Assembly (NCBI GenBank): GCA_944386385.1
Contig: CALXAV010000004.1
Location: 1 to 64,000, forward strand
Direction of reading: 5' to 3'
Source: an uncultured Clostridia bacterium
Lineage (GTDB): Bacteria; Bacillota; Clostridia; TANB77; CAG-508
Length of the DNA stretch: 64,000 nucleotides
Position 1 is the first letter of the stretch, and every line of letters starts with the position of its first letter. Below the pieces are notes generated by a model that saw nothing but the letters and a program-made list of their open reading frames with translations, was not told the origin of the DNA and made no database searches. The translations under genes were made by a program, and so were the position numbers. Positions 26,801 to 35,065 of the stretch are shown piece after piece.

Positions 26801-27440
26801 TCAAGAGATAGGACAAATAGGAAATAATAAAGTAAAAGTAGAATCTGGTAAACTAGTAATAGAAGAAATAAATAACAATTATGACGGATATATGACAAGT
26901 AGCCAGTATACAAATGTTACATTAAATGGAACTACAATAAGTGGAAAATTAGTAGTACAAGAATGGTTAAATGGAACAAAACAAATAGAGCCAACAACAT
27001 TACCTAAACTAGTAATAAAGAACAGTTCAAATGTAGAAGTAAAAGAAGTAATAATGCAATATGTAGAACCATATGTGTACAGTTATAGCATAGATATAAG
27101 TGATTTAGGTAATGGAGAATATACATATGAAGTACAAGGAACAAATCCGAATAATATAAGTGAACATCAAAATGTAATAGTAGAATTAAATGAACAAACA
27201 GTAGGAAATGTGGAAAATTATGAAGTAAAAATAATTAATGGAAAATTAGTTATAGAAGAAACTAAACAAATCGAAGAAAAGACAATAGAAACACAAAAAG
27301 CTATTATGGATGTTGAAGAAGATAAGAAACAAGAAGAAAAAGAAAACAAAACAATGGAAGTAATAGAAGATAAAAAAGCTGAAGAATTATTAGAATCTAA
27401 TAATTTGGAAAAAGAAGAAATTATAAACGAAGTAGAATAA
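23829..27440 (+). CDS. Secreted N-acetylmuramoyl-L-alanine amidase with a wall-module array
   Basis: Autolysin of 1203 residues. A signal peptide (about 1-28, SVSNAAED) precedes an Amidase_3 domain: His39 in LDPGHGG, Glu53, His107 in SFHINS and catalytic Glu197 in MIIEHAF bind zinc and cleave the MurNAc-L-Ala bond. From about residue 245 the protein is built of a degenerate module and six clear ones of about 131 residues, each starting YDGYM/V and carrying QLIVQEWLNG, PYVYSYNIDIS and YEVQGTNPNNIS. The end is a lysine/glutamate-rich tail. ATG 23829 has GGGGGAAGGA upstream; the longer in-frame opening at 23781 does not. It shares its modules with the next gene. Confidence 0.92.
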   Translation: MSKFVKRMLIMLFTILMIISATSVSNAAEDVIVALDPGHGGNDSGAVGGNLIEKELTWKIATRVKEILDAEPGITGVLTKDYNESLNREERARRALANGSDLLVSFHINSNGSSNNLSGAEVYITHDTTQKRFYEYSNILALDILQNLRNVGVPSHSSKPLTRVGADWDVYQDGVIADYYGIISWPMHLGIPGMIIEHAFINNPYDRANYLNDTMLNRMAEADAQAIIKNKELFRIDKTKNTVQAALNSIYYDSNSGSVKGKLLYDEVINDRVFDETNPIINLVSTDGKVKVQGSVTKDGAYTYSYDINIMNLDPYKEYVLQVETQNKGAIPYNSTLNLSLPTGRLGVIYGMEIDVVNGNMTFNAPPYDGYVNAYPLSDIIINENRIEGQLVVQEWLNGATQQEPKTNPKVMLVAEDGTEINCEVGFIDSYVYGFSCQNQYIDKSKKYELYVEAGTDKNISTHRKVKIEYSDKQIGFLDIYTVSIVNGKLQFVYDGYMTSSQYSEVNLNGRNISGQLLVQEWLNGTEQIEPTSTPKLVIKNSDNTEVKELTMQYVQPYVYSYNIDIGDLPQGKYTFEVQGTNSANTSNHQKITINLTNKELGKLGNNEIKILDNKLVIEPISANYDGYMTSSQYTNVTLNGSTISGQLIVQEWLNGAEQIEPTALPKLVIKNNLGEEVKEVTMQYVQPYVYSYSIDISDLDNGEYTYEVQGTNPNNISNHQKVEITLNTQIIGTIGNSQLKVESGKLVIEEVNNSYDGYMTSSQYTNVTLNGSTISGQLIVQEWLNGTEQIEPTTLPKLVIKNSEGIEVKEVTMQYVQPYVYSYNIDISDLGNGEYTYEVQGTNPNNISNHQEVEITLNTQIIGTIGNSQLKVESGKLVIEEVNNSYDGYMTSSQYTNVTLSGNTISGQLIVQEWLNGTEQIEPTTLPKLIIKNSDGLAVKEVTMNYVEPYVYSYNVDISSLDDGEYTYEVQGTNPNNISNHQKVEVTLNSQEIGQIGNNKVKVESGKLVIEEINNNYDGYMTSSQYTNVTLNGTTISGKLVVQEWLNGTKQIEPTTLPKLVIKNSSNVEVKEVIMQYVEPYVYSYSIDISDLGNGEYTYEVQGTNPNNISEHQNVIVELNEQTVGNVENYEVKIINGKLVIEETKQIEEKTIETQKAIMDVEEDKKQEEKENKTMEVIEDKKAEELLESNNLEKEEIINEVE
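24930..27190 (+). repeat. Array of six 131-residue modules in the amidase gene
   Basis: Module starts (codon for the Y of YDGY) lie at 24930, 25308, 25701, 26094, 26487 and 26880, a period of 393 bp for the last four. The first is diverged; the later ones are nearly identical at DNA level. Confidence 0.9.
26623..27161 (+). repeat. 539-bp block duplicated in the neighbouring glucosaminidase gene
   Basis: This stretch reads the same as 30300-30838 (constant offset 3677). I found no difference by eye, synonymous positions included. Confidence 0.85.
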
Positions 27441-27446
27441 ATAATA

Positions 27447-27477
27447 AAGGAATGATTCTAGATTAGAGTCATTCCTT
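27447..27477 (+). terminator. Terminator after the amidase gene
   Basis: AAGGAATGA pairs with TCATTCCTT around a 13-base loop. The following sequence is only moderately T-rich. Confidence 0.65.
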
Positions 27478-27514
27478 CAAATTTCTTTGTAACAAAAAAT
27501 TCACAGAAAATATG

Positions 27515-27543
27515 TTGAAAAATGTCTAAAAATAATATATACT
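27515..27543 (+). promoter_or_regulatory. Promoter for the glucosaminidase gene
   Basis: TTGAAA (27515-27520), 17-bp spacer, TATACT (27538-27543), about 26 bases before the ATG. Confidence 0.75.
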
Positions 27544-27568
27544 ACCAAAGATAGGAGGAGAATAACAA

Positions 27569-30500
27569 ATGAATAAATTATTAAAAACAAGTATTGCTTT
27601 TTTTGTGGCATTAGCTATTTTTTTATTAGGAAATAGCGTGGAAGCAGCTTATGTTTCAAGTGTAGAGAGTATAGATGAATCGCGTTATCCTAATATAAAA
27701 GCTCAATTATTAGAATTAAAGAAGACTTATCCCAACATACAAGTTTTATATACGGGATTAGACTGGAATACAGTAATATACAATGAACATAGTGAAACTC
27801 ATGGAAGAAATTTAGTAAGTACAGATATGGATAGCGCGTGGGTTTGCCAAGATTGCAGAAATCAAGGAAAGTGGTATGATAGCGGATTATATTGTGCTTC
27901 AGAAGAAGCGGTAGAATATATGATGGATCCAAGAAACTTTTTAAATACACATGACATATTCCAATTTCAAAGATTAGATGCTTCTATTGGAACTACAGCA
28001 GATGAAATAAGAAATGTCTTAAAAATGGAAAAAGTTTTATATCTTCAAGATGATGAAGCTGCTATTCAAGCTTTTGCAAATACAGCGGCAAGAAATAATT
28101 TGAACGCATATCATTTGGTTACAAGAGTAATACAAGAGCAAGGAAGAAGTGGAACATCAACTTTGTCATCAGGGTTAGGATATACAGGGAATGGATATGA
28201 GTATTATGGATATGGATATTATAATTTATTTAGTATAGGAGCATCAAGAGGGTCTGGAGAGCCTTCATATATGATTTATATACATGCATTAGATAGAGCT
28301 GCAATAGAAGGCTGGAATACAAGAGCAGCTTCAATTGAAGGCGGAGGAGCATTTGTTGGAGAAAATTATATAGATGTAGGACAAAACACATTGTATCTTC
28401 AAAAATTTGACGTATATAATACAAATGGACAATTATATTGGCATCAATATATGCAAAATTTATTTGGAGCACAAAGTGAAGCAGATATTTTATATAATTT
28501 ATATAAAATTAATGGAATAGAAGGAAATAGTAATTTCCAATTTTTAATACCTTTATATGAAAATATGCCATCACAACCTTGTAGAATGCCAGGAGAACCT
28601 TATGATGGATATGTAAATAGTTATCAGTATGGGGATATTACAACAGATGGTAGAAATATAGAAGGAAAATTAGTAGTACAAGAATGGCTAAATGGAACAG
28701 AACAAATGGAACCAAATATGGATCCTATAATAGTATTAAAGTCAGATGATGGAGAAACAATAGAGTGTGATGTAGAATATGTAGAACCTTATGTGTATCA
28801 ATATAGCGTAGATATAGCAAACTTAAATCCAATAAAGGAGTATTATATAGAAGTAAGATGTGCAAATCCAAATAATACAAGTAATCATACAGTGGTTTCA
28901 AGGATTCCTTGCAATAATCAAGATTTAGGAAAGATATATGGATATAATACACGTATGTTAAATAATGTATTCACATTTACATATGACGGATATATGGTAA
29001 GTATGCCGTTTACAGACTTGATAGTAAATAATACTAGAATAGAAGGACAATTAATAGTTCAAGAATGGATAGATGGTACAAGACAAGAACAACCAAAAAC
29101 AACTCCAAAAGTTAGATTAGTTGCAGAAGATGGAAGTATAATTGAATGTGAAGTTGGATATATAGAGCCATATGTTTATGGATTTAGTTGTGAGGAAAGA
29201 TATATTGACAAGACAAAGAAATATGAATTACAAGTACAATCATCAACTAATAAAAATATCAGTTCAAATAAAACTGTAACAGTATCATATACTAATAGAA
29301 ATGTAGGACAAATAGGGAATTATACTGTAAAAATAGAAAATAATAAGATTGCATTTGTCTATGATGGATATATGACAAGTAGTCAGTATTCAAATGTAAC
29401 GTTAAACGGAACTACAATAAGTGGACAATTAATAGTGCAAGAATGGTTAAATGGAACAAAACAAATAGAGCCAACAACATTACCAAAATTAGTTATAAAA
29501 AATAGTGAAGGATTAGAAGTAAAAGAAGTAACAATGGATTATGTACAACCATATGTATATAGTTATAGCGTAGACATAAGTGACTTGAATAATGGAGAAT
29601 ATACATATGAAGTACAAGGAACAAATCCAAACAATATAAGTAATCATAAAAATGTAGTAGTAACACTAAGTAACCAACAAATAGGGACAATAGGAAACGA
29701 TGAGATAAAAGTAGAATCTGGCAAATTAGTAATAGAAGAAGTAAATAATAATTATTATGGATATATGACAAGTAGCCAATATACTAATGTGACATTAAAT
29801 GGAAGTACAATAAGTGGACAATTAATAGTACAAGAATGGTTAAATGGAACAGAACAAATAGAACCAACAACATTACCAAAATTAGTTATAAAGAATAGCG
29901 AAGGAATAGAAGTAAAAGAAGTAACAATGCAATATGTACAGCCATATGTATATAGTTACAATATAGATATAAGTGATTTAGGTAATGGAGAGTATACATA
30001 TGAAGTACAAGGAACAAATCCAAATAACATAAGTAATCATCAAAATGTAACAGTAGCATTAAATAACCAGACAATTGGACAAATAGGAAATAATGAAGTG
30101 AAAGTAGAACAAAATAAACTAGTAATAAAAGCTATTAATGATAATAATAATCCAAATGATGGTTATGATGGATATATGACAAGTAGTCAATATACGAATG
30201 TTACATTAAGTGGAAGTACAATAAGTGGACAATTAATAGTACAAGAATGGTTAAATGGAACAAAACAAATGGAACCAACAACATTACCAAAATTAGTTAT
30301 AAAGAATAGTGATGGATTAGCAGTAAAAGAAGTGACAATGAATTATGTAGAACCATACGTATATAGCTATAATGTAGATATAAGTAGTTTGGATGATGGA
30401 GAGTATACATATGAAGTGCAAGGAACAAATCCAAATAACATAAGTAATCATCAAAAAGTAGAAGTAACATTAAATAGTCAAGAGATAGGACAAATAGGAA

Positions 30501-31120
30501 ATAATAAAGTAAAAGTAGAATCTGGTAAACTAGTAATAGAAGAAATAAATAACAATTATGACGGATATATGACAAGTAGCCAGTATACAAATGTTACATT
30601 AAATGGAACTACAATAAGTGGAAAATTAGTAGTACAAGAATGGTTAAATGGAACAAAACAAATAGAGCCAACAACATTACCTAAACTAGTAATAAAGAAC
30701 AGTTCAAATGTAGAAGTAAAAGAAGTAATAATGCAATATGTAGAACCATATGTGTACAGTTATAGCATAGATATAAGTGATTTAGGTAATGGAGAATATA
30801 CATATGAAGTACAAGGAACAAATCCGAATAATATAAGTAACCATCAATATATAGAAATAATTCTTACTTCACAAAAAATAGGAGTTATGGGAGAGTATGA
30901 ATTATTAACAAGTAATGGAAAATTAGTTCTTGAAAAAGAAGAGAAAAGAACAGTAATAGTTCAAAAAAATGCCGAAGAAAATGAAGTTATTAACGAAAAT
31001 ATAGAAGAAGATAAAAAACAACAAATAGAAGAAAAAATAGAAAGTCAAAATCTTGAAACAAATGAACTTACTAATAATTCAGAAACGAACATGGTTACTG
31101 ATTTAGAAAAAACAGAATAA
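27569..31120 (+). CDS. Secreted GH73-like N-acetylglucosaminidase with a wall-module array
   Basis: Second autolysin, 1183 residues. After a signal peptide (about 1-27, SVEAAYVS), the catalytic part covers about residues 35-340: an N-terminal stretch with two CxxC-like cysteines (VCQDCRNQG, near 93), TAARNNLNAYHLVTRVIQEQG with probable catalytic Glu190, and YGYGYYNLFSIGASRGSG. This resembles LytD/Acd-type endo-beta-N-acetylglucosaminidases. Six modules of the YDGYM type follow, the last ones identical in DNA to the amidase gene, then an acidic tail. GGAGGAG precedes the ATG, and it has its own promoter. Together the pair cut glycan and peptide bonds of the wall. Confidence 0.88.
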   Translation: MNKLLKTSIAFFVALAIFLLGNSVEAAYVSSVESIDESRYPNIKAQLLELKKTYPNIQVLYTGLDWNTVIYNEHSETHGRNLVSTDMDSAWVCQDCRNQGKWYDSGLYCASEEAVEYMMDPRNFLNTHDIFQFQRLDASIGTTADEIRNVLKMEKVLYLQDDEAAIQAFANTAARNNLNAYHLVTRVIQEQGRSGTSTLSSGLGYTGNGYEYYGYGYYNLFSIGASRGSGEPSYMIYIHALDRAAIEGWNTRAASIEGGGAFVGENYIDVGQNTLYLQKFDVYNTNGQLYWHQYMQNLFGAQSEADILYNLYKINGIEGNSNFQFLIPLYENMPSQPCRMPGEPYDGYVNSYQYGDITTDGRNIEGKLVVQEWLNGTEQMEPNMDPIIVLKSDDGETIECDVEYVEPYVYQYSVDIANLNPIKEYYIEVRCANPNNTSNHTVVSRIPCNNQDLGKIYGYNTRMLNNVFTFTYDGYMVSMPFTDLIVNNTRIEGQLIVQEWIDGTRQEQPKTTPKVRLVAEDGSIIECEVGYIEPYVYGFSCEERYIDKTKKYELQVQSSTNKNISSNKTVTVSYTNRNVGQIGNYTVKIENNKIAFVYDGYMTSSQYSNVTLNGTTISGQLIVQEWLNGTKQIEPTTLPKLVIKNSEGLEVKEVTMDYVQPYVYSYSVDISDLNNGEYTYEVQGTNPNNISNHKNVVVTLSNQQIGTIGNDEIKVESGKLVIEEVNNNYYGYMTSSQYTNVTLNGSTISGQLIVQEWLNGTEQIEPTTLPKLVIKNSEGIEVKEVTMQYVQPYVYSYNIDISDLGNGEYTYEVQGTNPNNISNHQNVTVALNNQTIGQIGNNEVKVEQNKLVIKAINDNNNPNDGYDGYMTSSQYTNVTLSGSTISGQLIVQEWLNGTKQMEPTTLPKLVIKNSDGLAVKEVTMNYVEPYVYSYNVDISSLDDGEYTYEVQGTNPNNISNHQKVEVTLNSQEIGQIGNNKVKVESGKLVIEEINNNYDGYMTSSQYTNVTLNGTTISGKLVVQEWLNGTKQIEPTTLPKLVIKNSSNVEVKEVIMQYVEPYVYSYSIDISDLGNGEYTYEVQGTNPNNISNHQYIEIILTSQKIGVMGEYELLTSNGKLVLEKEEKRTVIVQKNAEENEVINENIEEDKKQQIEEKIESQNLETNELTNNSETNMVTDLEKTE
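28601..30860 (+). repeat. Array of six modules in the glucosaminidase gene
   Basis: Module starts at 28601, 28982, 29360, 29753, 30164 and 30557. Spacings are 381, 378, 393, 411 and 393 bp; the 411-bp unit carries an asparagine-rich insertion (DNNNPNDG). Confidence 0.9.
30300..30838 (+). repeat. 539-bp block identical to 26623-27161
   Basis: Second copy of the long identical block. A further identical stretch of about 281 bp lies at 29759-30039, matching 26100-26380. Confidence 0.85.
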
Positions 31121-31125
31121 AAAAT

Positions 31126-31157
31126 AAAAGAGGTAGACAAGAGTGTTTACCTCTTTT
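31126..31157 (+). terminator. Terminator after the glucosaminidase gene
   Basis: AAAAGAGGTA pairs with TACCTCTTTT, closing a short stem-loop that ends in T residues. Confidence 0.8.
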
Positions 31158-31178
31158 CCATGTTTTAACTTTAAAATC

Positions 31179-31207
31179 TTGATTATCATTGAAATAAATG
31201 ATAAAAT
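31179..31207 (+). promoter_or_regulatory. Promoter for the second glycan operon
   Basis: TTGATT (31179-31184), 17-bp spacer, TAAAAT (31202-31207), about 60 bases before the ATG at 31268. Confidence 0.55.
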
Positions 31208-31267
31208 TACGTTACAAAAATATAAAATTTAAGTAACAATAAATAGATTTTGTAAAAGGAGTTTATA

Positions 31268-33136
31268 ATGTATAAAAAGAATATAAAAAATGTAGTTATT
31301 CTAATTATAGCTATAATTGGAGCGGCATGCTTTAATCTTAATTTAGATACATCAATAAAAATAAGAGATGCATTTACAAGCGTTGATGCAATATTGTTGA
31401 TGTCCTTTTTCTTGATATTGTTTATTGCATTAAAACAAATATTAGATATAAAAGATAGAAGAGTAAAAATTGTTTCATTAATAGTTGCAGCAATATTTGC
31501 AGGATTTGAAGTTGTAGGATATAGCATAAGTAGTTACAATAGTTTAGCAGGAATAATTGGATCTAAGGAGATATTATTAAAAGCTATACTTAAATTTATT
31601 GGATATGTAATAGTATTTTATACAATAGTTATTTATTTATATGATAAGATATTGTCAAGAGTAAAACTAAAGGAAGACAGTAAAATACGAAAATATTTTA
31701 CAGATAATAAAAAATCTCTATTTATAGTCGCACTAATATTATTTATAGCATATTTACCACATTTTTTATATAATTTTCCAGGTATGTATACAACTGATTC
31801 AGTTGCAGAAATGGAGTATGCTCTAAACAATGCTGCCATTTTTAGTAATCATCATCCAGTATTTCATATTTTTATTATTTATGGTTGTATAAATTTAGGA
31901 AAAATGTTAGGTGGAGCATATATAGGAATTGCTATATATTCTATACTTCAAATGTTATTTGTAGCTTTTACATTTTCATATGTAATAAAATATATGGCAA
32001 AGAAAAATGTAAATATAGTATTTAGAATACTTACTTTAATTTTCTTTATTATATATCCAGCTTTTGGCCCTTATAGTATTACAATGTGGAAAGATGTAGT
32101 ATTTGGAGTAATACTTGTACCATTTACAATACAAGTTATAGAAATGGTAACAAATAAAGAATATTTCAAGAAAAAAAGAAATATTGTAGGTTTTATTGTA
32201 ATATCTATATTTACAATATTATTTAGAAATAATGGTTTATATGTTGTTTTAATAACACTTGCAATATTATTGATGTTCCTAAAAGGAAATAGAAAGAAAA
32301 TAGCTTTAATACTTTTAATTGTTATGTTGTTTAATATATTATGGAAAGGACCTATATTTAAATTATTAAATGTAACAGATGGACCAGTCAGAGAAATGAT
32401 GTCTATTCCAGTACAACAAATTGCAAGAACAGTAAAATATAGAAGAAGTGAATTAACTGAAGAAGAAAAAACTAAAATTCAGAAATATATAGATATGGAC
32501 TTAGAAGAAATGGCAGAAAGTTATTATCCTTTAATATCTGACAATATAAAAGACCATTTTAATAATGAGGAATTCAATAATAATAAGTTAGACTTTATAT
32601 CATTATGGGTAAGCTTGTTCTTTAAATATCCAGTAGAATATATAGAAGCATTTTTAGATAATTCATTTGGATATTGGTATCCTCAAGCTAATAATGGAAT
32701 TCTACCAACATGGTATGAATATGAGTATAGTGAACAAGTAATAGGTTATGATAGAAAACCAGTATTAAATTTAGAGTTCCTAGATGGTTATTATGCAGAT
32801 GTTAATGGAAGAAGAATGCCAATAATATCAATGTGGATAAGTATAGGATTTGTTTTCTGGATAATGATTTTATGTATAGGATATATGGTTTGTAAAAAGA
32901 AATACAAATTAATATTAGCATATATACCAATACTTGCATTATGGCTAACTACAATAGCGTCACCAGTATATTGTGAATATAGATATATTTTTGGAATGTT
33001 TACTTGCATACCAATACTTACAATTTTGATATTAAGTTTAGCAAATAAAAAGGAAGATAAAATAGAGGAAATAAAAACAATTGAAGGTGTTAAAAGTATA
33101 GAAAACGAAAAGAAAAATAATAAAGAAGGAAAATAG
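31268..33136 (+). CDS. DUF6020-like polytopic membrane protein (copy 1)
   Basis: 622-residue membrane protein with around twelve hydrophobic segments, resembling the Firmicutes DUF6020 family, whose members look like GT-C enzymes. Shared landmarks with the gene at 37110: YNFPGMYTTDSVAEM in the first large outer loop, SNHHPVFHIFI, TMWKDVVFG, LFRNNGLYVVL, PVQQIARTVKYR and SPVYCEYRYIFGMF. The acidic DS after PGMYTT is a candidate catalytic aspartate. The C-terminal tail is charged and cytoplasmic. It heads a tight set with four glycosyltransferases. Function is inferred from context only. Confidence 0.65.
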   Translation: MYKKNIKNVVILIIAIIGAACFNLNLDTSIKIRDAFTSVDAILLMSFFLILFIALKQILDIKDRRVKIVSLIVAAIFAGFEVVGYSISSYNSLAGIIGSKEILLKAILKFIGYVIVFYTIVIYLYDKILSRVKLKEDSKIRKYFTDNKKSLFIVALILFIAYLPHFLYNFPGMYTTDSVAEMEYALNNAAIFSNHHPVFHIFIIYGCINLGKMLGGAYIGIAIYSILQMLFVAFTFSYVIKYMAKKNVNIVFRILTLIFFIIYPAFGPYSITMWKDVVFGVILVPFTIQVIEMVTNKEYFKKKRNIVGFIVISIFTILFRNNGLYVVLITLAILLMFLKGNRKKIALILLIVMLFNILWKGPIFKLLNVTDGPVREMMSIPVQQIARTVKYRRSELTEEEKTKIQKYIDMDLEEMAESYYPLISDNIKDHFNNEEFNNNKLDFISLWVSLFFKYPVEYIEAFLDNSFGYWYPQANNGILPTWYEYEYSEQVIGYDRKPVLNLEFLDGYYADVNGRRMPIISMWISIGFVFWIMILCIGYMVCKKKYKLILAYIPILALWLTTIASPVYCEYRYIFGMFTCIPILTILILSLANKKEDKIEEIKTIEGVKSIENEKKNNKEGK

Positions 33137-33140
33137 AAGA

Positions 33141-34088
33141 ATGCCAAAAATGAGTGTAATTATTCCAGTGTATAACACAGAAAAATATATAGAAAAATGC
33201 TTAGAAAGTCTTGCAGGACAAACAATGCAAGACTTTGAAGTAATTATTGTAAATGATGGCTCAACAGATAATTCTAAGAAAGTCATCAAGGATTATATGA
33301 AAAATAGTAATTTGGATATAAGGTACTTAGAAAAAGAAAATGGTGGACTAGCTTCTGCTAGAAATTATGGAGTAGAAAGAGCTTTAGGAAAATATATATC
33401 TTTTTTAGATAGTGATGATTATTTAGATAAAGACTTATACAAAAATCTTGAAAAGTATATGGATGAAAATATAGATTTGATAAAATTCAAGATGAAGACA
33501 GTTGATGAAAAAGAAAATGTAATAGAAAAATTATATGGTCCAGTATTTGAGGTATGTAGTGGAGAAGAAGGATACAAGAGGTTATGTACAACAGACAAAT
33601 ATATGGACCCAGCTTGTATTTATTTATATAGAAGAGAATTTTTTGTAGAAAACAATTTTAAATATAAATTGAGATATCATGAAGATTTTGGATTGACTTC
33701 TTTAATAATAATACAGGCTAAAACTTTTGTGTCAACAGAATCTTTTGGATATAATTATTTACAAACTGGAGAAAGTCTAACTAGAGGAAAAGATTATAAA
33801 AAAGATGTAGACAGAGCAAAAGATATGTTAGCACATTATGATAACATGATAACTTTAATAGATGCTTATTATAATATAAGTGATGAAACTAAAGATTTAG
33901 TAAAAAGATATTATACAAATTCTGTTGTATTAAAAGCAGATACGCTTAAGGGAGAAGATAAAAAACGTTATATAAAAGAGATAAAAGACAGATTTATGTA
34001 TAGAAATATAAAGCCAGAGAATTTAAAGCAAAAAGTAAAAAGAATGTTATTAAAATACAATGTTAGTTTATATTTAAAAATGAGGTAA
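33141..34088 (+). CDS. Family 2 glycosyltransferase
   Basis: GT-A transferase of 315 residues. The N-terminal domain is textbook: MSVIIPVYNTEKYIEKCLES, VIIVNDGSTDNS with the uridine-binding Asp, KENGGLASARNYGVERALG, and FLDSDDYLD with the metal-binding DSD. The C-terminal 120 residues are basic and poorly conserved. It starts four bases after the DUF6020-like gene. The closest relative in the window is the following gene, again a GT2, so they may add successive residues to the same chain. Confidence 0.9.
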   Translation: MPKMSVIIPVYNTEKYIEKCLESLAGQTMQDFEVIIVNDGSTDNSKKVIKDYMKNSNLDIRYLEKENGGLASARNYGVERALGKYISFLDSDDYLDKDLYKNLEKYMDENIDLIKFKMKTVDEKENVIEKLYGPVFEVCSGEEGYKRLCTTDKYMDPACIYLYRREFFVENNFKYKLRYHEDFGLTSLIIIQAKTFVSTESFGYNYLQTGESLTRGKDYKKDVDRAKDMLAHYDNMITLIDAYYNISDETKDLVKRYYTNSVVLKADTLKGEDKKRYIKEIKDRFMYRNIKPENLKQKVKRMLLKYNVSLYLKMR

Positions 34089-34091
34089 GAT

Positions 34092-35054
34092 ATGAAAAGT
34101 GTAAGTGTAATAGTTCCTTTCTATAATGTGGAAAATTATATAGAAAAATGTTTGAATACATTAGTACATCAAACATTAGAAGATATAGAAATAATACTTG
34201 TAAATGATGGTTCTCAAGATAGAAGTATGGTTGTTGTTAAAAAGTTTTTAGAACAATATCCAGATAAGATTACATATCTAGAAAAAGAAAATGGCGGATT
34301 ATCAGATGCAAGAAATTATGCTTTGCCATATGCTAAAGGAGAGTATATAGCATTTTTAGACTCAGATGATTATGCAGAAAAAACAATGTATAAAGATATG
34401 TATGAATTGGCTAAAAAAGAAGATAGCGATATGGTAGAGTGTAATTTCTACTGGGAATATCCAAATAAGAAAAAAGAAGATATTGGCGTAGTTTATAACG
34501 GTAAAAAGGAAATGCTTGAAAAAGTAAGGGTAGTTGCTTGGAACAAATTAATAAAGAAAGAAGTTTTAGAAAAAAGTAAAGTAACTTTCCCAAAAGGATA
34601 TAGATATGAAGATGTAGAATTTACATATAAACTAATACCATATTTAGATAAAGTATCTTTCTTAAAAAAGCCATGTGTACATTATATACAAAGAGAAGGT
34701 TCAATATCTAATAATCAAAATGAAAGAAATAAAGAAATTTTTGATGTACTAGAACATGTAATAGATTTTTATAAAGAAAATGATTTATATGATGAATATA
34801 AAGATGAATTAGAATATATATATATTCGTTATGCTTTTTGTAGTTCTTTACTTAGAATAGTAAAGATAAAAGATGAATTTGTACAAAGAAAATTATTAGA
34901 TTTAACATGGGAAAAGGTAAATACTACATTTCCGGATTGGAAGAAAAATCCTGTGCTTAAAAGTAAAAAAGATTTGAAGAGTATTTATCTAAAAACAATA
35001 AATAAATTTACATTTGAAATGTATAGTACATTATTATCAATATTTCAAAAATAG
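34092..35054 (+). CDS. Family 2 glycosyltransferase
   Basis: 320 residues, with SVIVPFYNVENYIEKCLNTL, LVNDGSQDRS, KENGGLSDARNYALPYAKG and FLDSDDYAEKTMY in the expected order. Downstream, WNKLIKKEVLEKS and FPKGYRYEDVEFTYKLIPYL match the acceptor-side block of the polysaccharide GT2 group (the YEDxEF aspartate is the likely catalytic base). Three bases separate it from the preceding GT2. No membrane segment is visible, so it is probably peripheral. Confidence 0.9.
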   Translation: MKSVSVIVPFYNVENYIEKCLNTLVHQTLEDIEIILVNDGSQDRSMVVVKKFLEQYPDKITYLEKENGGLSDARNYALPYAKGEYIAFLDSDDYAEKTMYKDMYELAKKEDSDMVECNFYWEYPNKKKEDIGVVYNGKKEMLEKVRVVAWNKLIKKEVLEKSKVTFPKGYRYEDVEFTYKLIPYLDKVSFLKKPCVHYIQREGSISNNQNERNKEIFDVLEHVIDFYKENDLYDEYKDELEYIYIRYAFCSSLLRIVKIKDEFVQRKLLDLTWEKVNTTFPDWKKNPVLKSKKDLKSIYLKTINKFTFEMYSTLLSIFQK

Positions 35055-35065
35055 AGGATATTATT

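Noticed and set aside
25345..30590. Long minus-strand open frames of 60-124 codons rich in leucine and tyrosine within the module arrays
   Set aside because: They are mirror images of the repeated coding modules, recur at the same module position and lack ribosome sites.
24930..30860. Regularly spaced repeats as a possible CRISPR-like array
   Set aside because: The repeat unit is 393 bp and coding, with protein-level conservation across the whole unit and no spacers or cas genes.
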